NCBI GenBank assembly: GCA_024684375.1
Contig: JAIKWZ010000006.1
Location: forward strand, 124,001 to 188,000
Length of the DNA stretch: 64,000 nucleotides
Source of the DNA: Clostridiales bacterium
GTDB taxonomy: Bacteria; Bacillota; Clostridia; Christensenellales; Aristaeellaceae
Direction: 5' to 3'
A model generated the notes under the pieces. That model had not been told where the DNA came from. It saw only the letters and a list, made by a program, of their open reading frames with translations, and did not search any database. Position numbers and translations under genes: made by a program. Numbering within the stretch: the stretch's first letter is position 1; each line of letters opens with the position of its first letter. Positions 60,556 through 64,000 of the stretch are shown piece by piece.

Positions 60556-61914
60556 ATGCATTTTCTTGAACTGGTAAACAGAAGTTACACTGGCGAGACC
60601 GTCACCAAAGATGACTGGGCAATGGAGCATGTTGTTCAGCCGATAATGGATATAGTTGATGAATTTTACCTGTCCCGCGAGAAAGGCGAGTTCTTGTTGC
60701 TCGACAGATCACAGGCCCAAGCGTTCTTCGAAGCCGGTGTTGAACTGCTGGCTCGATCCGGTGTTTACAACCAGTCCACCGGGCGAATAATCAGGTTCTC
60801 AAGAGAGGAGATCATCGAAGCAGCCCGGAACATGAAGCAAGAGGTGACCGTTGGTCACGGAAAAGACGCGTACACTTTCGTCCCCCGTCATCCCGACGAT
60901 TCCCGGCTGCCCGGTGTGGTGGCAGGCAACCCCGGTTGCCCGATGACGGAAGAGCTTTTCTGCCGTACAGTCACCTCATGGGCCAAAGAACCTGTGGTGG
61001 ATATGGTCACCTGTGGTTCAATTGTTGAAGTTGACGGTCATGACGTGCGCCGTGCTTCTCCTTCCGAAGTCATCGCCCTCAGACGTGAATTGAAATACCT
61101 GAATGACATCTGCGAGCGCCTTGGCCGTCCCGGCATAGGCAGACTCGCAGCCGAAAGCAGCGTATCCGAGATCGGCGACCTGGCCGCCATGGCACCTGGC
61201 GGTTTCCAGCCCGGCGACGCACATTTGATCGCGCTCAACAATGAGCTGGTCATCAATAACGACAACCTTATCCGCGTTGCCAACTCCATGGATACGCCCG
61301 TGCTCAACGCCTCCCTCGCCTGCGTTATGGTGGGCGGCCTTGCTGGAGCTGCTCCCGGCGCCGCAGTGTGCATGATCGCTTCCCTGCTGGCACTGTCGCT
61401 GATCGGCCGGGCCGATTACCATCTGTGCCACCCCATACATATCCGCAACGTAGCCACGTCCACAGAGGAATGCATCTGGCTGTCCAGCGTAGTATGCCAG
61501 GCCTTTGACGCATGCGCTCCCGCAGTCATAATCTGCGATATATATCCCAAAAGCGGCGCTGGCACCGTGGAATTGCTTAAGGAAGTAGCCGCAAACGCCC
61601 TCGCCATTACCGTTTCCGGCGGACATCTCGAAGGCGTAGGCTCCTGCGACGGGCTTAAGCCCCACTGCTCTGGCCTCGAAGCACGCCTTATGGGAGAAGT
61701 TGGCAAAGCCGCTGCCGCACAGGGCATGACCCGCGAGCAGGCCGGTCCGATAATCGAAAAACTGTACAGCGAATACAAGCACATCTTCGGCCCAGGCAAC
61801 GAAGGCTTGCCTTTCGACCAGGTCTACGGTGAAAACGGCGAGCCCAAAGCGTTCTGGCTGGAAATGTACGATCAAGTAAAAGAAGAGCTTATTTCATTAG
61901 GTCTAAAACTGTAA
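60556..61914 (+). CDS. MtmB-family methyltransferase lacking pyrrolysine
   Basis: A 452-residue homologue of monomethylamine:corrinoid methyltransferase MtmB (458 residues in methanogens). Shared stretches include TKDDW near residue 17, GRPGIG with a downstream E200-S-S, PVHI-like HPIHIRNVATSTEE, and GLEARLMGEVGKA. Canonical MtmB has pyrrolysine (UAG) at residue 202 in GVOGPETS; here the aligned residue is L197, encoded by CTC at 61144-61146, so no amber codon is used. No pylBCDST genes are in the window. It should therefore demethylate some other substrate or have a different mechanism. GGAGG precedes ATG 60556. The permease gene follows after 47 bases, likely in one operon. Confidence 0.88.
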   Translation: MHFLELVNRSYTGETVTKDDWAMEHVVQPIMDIVDEFYLSREKGEFLLLDRSQAQAFFEAGVELLARSGVYNQSTGRIIRFSREEIIEAARNMKQEVTVGHGKDAYTFVPRHPDDSRLPGVVAGNPGCPMTEELFCRTVTSWAKEPVVDMVTCGSIVEVDGHDVRRASPSEVIALRRELKYLNDICERLGRPGIGRLAAESSVSEIGDLAAMAPGGFQPGDAHLIALNNELVINNDNLIRVANSMDTPVLNASLACVMVGGLAGAAPGAAVCMIASLLALSLIGRADYHLCHPIHIRNVATSTEECIWLSSVVCQAFDACAPAVIICDIYPKSGAGTVELLKEVAANALAITVSGGHLEGVGSCDGLKPHCSGLEARLMGEVGKAAAAQGMTREQAGPIIEKLYSEYKHIFGPGNEGLPFDQVYGENGEPKAFWLEMYDQVKEELISLGLKL

Positions 61915-61961
61915 CCCATGCGGAAGGTTCCGCTTTACTATACAATAGGGAGGTCTTTGTT

Positions 61962-63542
61962 TTGAAAAAGAAGAGTCTCATCCCGTTCTTTACCGAGGGT
62001 GATGTAGGCGGTCTGGTATACATGATCGCAAACAACATCGTCAACTACATCATCGTTATCGCTACTCTCAGAGGTCTGGAATGGCCCGACGAAATCATCT
62101 TTGGCCGCGTTATTCCCGGCATGTCCATCGGTCTTTTGCTGGGCGGGCTTTACTACGCATACATGGCTTGGAAGCTTTCCAAAAAGCTGGGCCGTGCCGA
62201 CGTGACCGCGCTGCCTTCCGGCGTTTCCACTCCTGCCATGTTTGTTATTCTTTTCGGGGTCATCACTCCGCTGCATTATTCCATCGGCGATGCAGAGATC
62301 GAATGGGCAGCGGCAACCGCGGCCTGCTTTATCGGCGGTTTCGTTGAGTTCCTGGGCGGCTTCATCGGTCCCTGGATCAAAAAGCACCTGCCTCGCGCAG
62401 CTTTGCTTGGCACTGTGGCCGGAATCGGCTTTATCTGGATGGCCACTCAGGGCGTGTTTGACGTGTTCGGCGATCCGGTCGTAGGTCTTCCCATCCTTGC
62501 CGTGGCTATGCTGGGCGTGTTCGCCGGCTACCTCTTCCCCAAGAAGATCTCGCCCTTCATGATCGCCATCGTAGGCGGCATAGTGTATGCTCTGTGCCTT
62601 GGACGTACAAGTTTCGATTTCTCGCAGATAGGCTTCTACTTCCCCAATCCTGTTAACACTGTGCAGTCTCTTATCAACGGCTTTGCACACATCGCGCCTT
62701 ACCTTACAGTGATCATACCCGTTGAGATATATAACTTCGTGGAGACCATGGACAACGTGGAGTCCGCCAACGCGGCAGGAGATCCCTACAATGTACGCGA
62801 AGCGCAGTTCGCCGACGGTATCTGCACCATGCTCTCCGCCGTATTCGGCGGCGTAGTTCCTAACACAGTTTGGCTGGGCCATCCCGGACTCAAAAAGTCC
62901 AACGCAGGCGCGGGCTACAGCTGGATCAGCGGCGTAGCGCTGGGGCTTGCCGGCATTTGCGGCCTGTTTACCCTGCTTTCCAGCATCGTACCTCCGGCCG
63001 TCGCTGCCATCACTTTCCTGTGGTGCGCCGTCATAATGGTCTCTCAGGCGTTCAAAGAGTGCAAGCCGAAGCATTACGCGGCAATCGGCATCGCCATGGT
63101 CCCCTCCATCGCGGATTACCTTTTCACTCAGATCGAGGCCGCTATCGCGACCGGCTCAATGGCCGAAGGCGGATATGGCATCTGGTCCGAGACGCTTTCC
63201 AGCGGGCTTAAGGGCTTTTCAGATCAGATCAGCGAGATGCTTATCGCAAACGGCGCTATGTGGAACGGCGTTCCCGCAGTCAAGAGCGGCGCTATCATCA
63301 TCGGAATACTGCTTGCCTCCATGTGCGTATTTATGATAGACAAGAAGCTGCGCAGTGCCGCACTTATCGCGCTTTCCGGTGCGGTGCTCTCCCTGTTCGG
63401 CTTTATCCATAACGCTGAGCTGGGCTTCTACCCCACCTCTCCCTTCATGATCGGCTGGCTCATCGTAGCAGTTATCCTGTTCGCGCTCAGCTACGGCAAG
63501 GGCAAGTGGTTCGATGCTCCGGACGATTTCGAGTACGTCTAA
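61962..63542 (+). CDS. NCS2/AzgA-type nucleobase permease
   Basis: A 526-residue membrane permease with about 13 helices. Marks of the xanthine/uracil (NCS2) superfamily are ADVTALPSGVSTPAMF, IYNFVETMDNVESANAAGD and VPNTVWLGHPGLKKSNAGAGYSW; the conserved acidic residue that binds the base sits in the second. It starts at TTG 61962, seven bases after GGGAGGT. Being directly behind the MtmB-like gene, it may import that enzyme's substrate, perhaps an N-methylated base or related amine. The exact cargo is unknown. Confidence 0.85.
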   Translation: MKKKSLIPFFTEGDVGGLVYMIANNIVNYIIVIATLRGLEWPDEIIFGRVIPGMSIGLLLGGLYYAYMAWKLSKKLGRADVTALPSGVSTPAMFVILFGVITPLHYSIGDAEIEWAAATAACFIGGFVEFLGGFIGPWIKKHLPRAALLGTVAGIGFIWMATQGVFDVFGDPVVGLPILAVAMLGVFAGYLFPKKISPFMIAIVGGIVYALCLGRTSFDFSQIGFYFPNPVNTVQSLINGFAHIAPYLTVIIPVEIYNFVETMDNVESANAAGDPYNVREAQFADGICTMLSAVFGGVVPNTVWLGHPGLKKSNAGAGYSWISGVALGLAGICGLFTLLSSIVPPAVAAITFLWCAVIMVSQAFKECKPKHYAAIGIAMVPSIADYLFTQIEAAIATGSMAEGGYGIWSETLSSGLKGFSDQISEMLIANGAMWNGVPAVKSGAIIIGILLASMCVFMIDKKLRSAALIALSGAVLSLFGFIHNAELGFYPTSPFMIGWLIVAVILFALSYGKGKWFDAPDDFEYV

Positions 63543-63560
63543 AACGCGTCAAGCAATACA

Positions 63561-63589
63561 GAAAAACCGGCGTAATACGCCGGTTTTTC
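63561..63589. terminator. Bidirectional terminator after the permease gene
   Basis: A 12-base-pair stem (63561-63572 with 63578-63589), GAAAAACCGGCG with its complement, has T-runs on both strands. Confidence 0.9.
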
Positions 63590-63622
63590 ATAATTCAGCA
63601 GAGGATAACACACGCGTGCTCC

Positions 63623-63793
63623 TCAATACTTGATCGCGTAGTAGATCACATAGACCCAACCCAAGATCCCGTGCAATATCGCCCAACCGATTGAGTGCCA
63701 GTTTGCGTAGCTGATGATCATCGCCAGCGCGCTGCCGAACGAGATTCCCGTCTCGACCGTCTTCGTGACAGTAGCTTTCTTTTCTCTGCTCAT
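63623..63793 (-). CDS. Small membrane protein (56 residues)
   Basis: MSREKKATV starts the protein, followed by a charged N-terminus and two hydrophobic segments (about 17-29 and 36-52) separated by YANWHS. AAAGGAGAA precedes ATG 63793 at good distance, and the codons look real. It lies just 28 bases after the terminator of the tRNA-Lys/Gln operon, so it has no room for an ordinary separate promoter and may be read by leak-through. No family is recognised. Confidence 0.7.
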   Translation of the reverse strand: MSREKKATVTKTVETGISFGSALAMIISYANWHSIGWAILHGILGWVYVIYYAIKY

Positions 63794-63820
63794 TTTATTC
63801 TCCTTTTATTGCTCTGTCCT

Positions 63821-63856
63821 AAAAAACAAAAACACCCGAAACGTCTGGTTTCGGGC
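63821..63856 (-). terminator. Intrinsic terminator of the tRNA-Gln/tRNA-Lys operon
   Basis: An 8-base-pair stem (63835-63842 with 63848-63855), CCCGAAAC with its complement, followed on the minus strand by a T-rich run (63821-63832). Confidence 0.85.
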
Positions 63857-63860
63857 TTTC

Positions 63861-63933
63861 TGACTCATCGGGGATTCGAACCCCGGACACCCTGATTAAA
63901 AGTCAGGTGCTCTACCTACTGAGCTAATGAATC
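63861..63933 (-). tRNA. tRNA-Lys (anticodon TTT)
   Basis: A 73-base cloverleaf with acceptor GATTCAT/ATGAGTC, anticodon loop CTTTTAA and T-arm CCGGGGTTCGAATCCCCG. The CCA end is not encoded. Confidence 0.95.
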
Positions 63934-63944
63934 ACATCAGTCAA

Positions 63945-64000
63945 CTGGGGTGGCTGGGCTTGAACCAGCGAATCCGGGAGTCAAAGCCCCGTGCCTTAAC
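63945..64000 (-). tRNA. tRNA-Gln (anticodon TTG), partial at window edge
   Basis: The 3' part of a tRNA: anticodon loop CTTTGAC (TTG reads CAA), T-arm GCTGGTTCAAGCCCAGC and acceptor 3' strand CACCCCA with discriminator G. The 5' end lies beyond the window. It lies 11 bases upstream of tRNA-Lys, so they are co-transcribed. Confidence 0.9.

Noticed and set aside
60556..61914. An in-frame amber codon or pyrrolysine insertion in the MtmB-like gene
   Set aside because: The frame is open throughout and the aligned codon is CTC (Leu); no pyl genes are in the window.
61938..63074. A 378-residue minus-strand frame opposite the NCS2-type permease
   Set aside because: It is a shadow of biased codon use; the composition is rich in His, Asp and Gly as expected from reverse reading of membrane codons.
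1..64000. Insertion sequences, prophage or integrative element
   Set aside because: No transposase, integrase, terminal inverted repeats or att-like duplications at the tRNA genes were seen.

Overview
The window looks like a chromosome segment of an anaerobic Bacillota, most likely class Clostridia of the Christensenellales/gut-digester type. This rests on family content, not on a marker-gene tree. The pointers are an ecfA1-ecfA2-ecfT-truA operon, a membrane pyrophosphatase, a sensory-type [FeFe] hydrogenase cluster, a TIGR00300 protein, DUF6062 and DUF6020 proteins, many uronate and glycan enzymes, and consensus sigma-A promoters with strong AGGAGG ribosome sites. No insertion sequence, phage gene, CRISPR array or rRNA was seen.

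Layout. 1-5.0 kb (minus): the 5' part of hppA, a PRPP-dependent phosphoribosyltransferase, ybaK, truA and the ECF vitamin-transport module. 5.3-5.8 kb: tRNA-Pro(GGG) and tRNA-Ala(CGC), each with its own promoter and terminator. 5.9-22.4 kb: a glycan-utilisation region with GH39, GH18, GH36, GH63-like and GH127-like enzymes, two predicted phosphoesterases and a LplB/YtcP/solute-binding-protein importer. None of the hydrolases has a signal peptide, so oligosaccharides are probably imported and then cut inside the cell. 22.4-26.5 kb: an M18 aminopeptidase and an NMT1/TauT-type ABC importer preceded by a small NrdD-tail-like protein. 26.5-36.7 kb (minus): a very tight gene string with a mannitol-dehydrogenase-family enzyme, an MreB-like actin, a YgjP-type peptidase, parA, parB, a CBM9-like protein, scpB, DUF6062, a phosphoesterase, a TrmB-DUF1015 fusion and a Crp-family regulator. 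37.2-41.4 kb (minus): DRTGG, HATPase, sensory [FeFe] hydrogenase, DRTGG, PHP and a DprA-like protein. 41.6-47.1 kb: a family-5 solute-binding protein with two permeases, one carrying an SH3b-like insertion, and alr. 47.2-49.6 kb: a membrane protein with an acidic tail and eight zinc-ribbon-like repeats. 49.6-54 kb: an M20 amidohydrolase, tagaturonate epimerase and a fucose/arabinose-isomerase-family protein. 54-56.5 kb: a FolT-DUF6020 fusion. 56.4-56.6 kb (minus): a probable 6S RNA. 56.9-63.5 kb: an SLC13/ArsB-type permease, an MtaA/UroD-type methyltransferase, a BNR sialidase-like protein, a homologue of monomethylamine methyltransferase MtmB that lacks pyrrolysine, and an NCS2/AzgA-type permease. 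The end holds a 56-residue membrane protein, tRNA-Lys and a partial tRNA-Gln.

The strongest candidate for something undescribed is the 58.1-63.5 kb segment: a corrinoid-type methyltransferase pair (MtmB-like with Leu where MtmB has pyrrolysine, and MtaA-like with an intact His-Cys-Cys zinc triad) beside a nucleobase-type permease, with no corrinoid protein in view. Other unusual architectures are the FolT-DUF6020 fusion, the SH3b-like insertion in a DppC-type permease, the eight-repeat surface protein and the TrmB-DUF1015 fusion.
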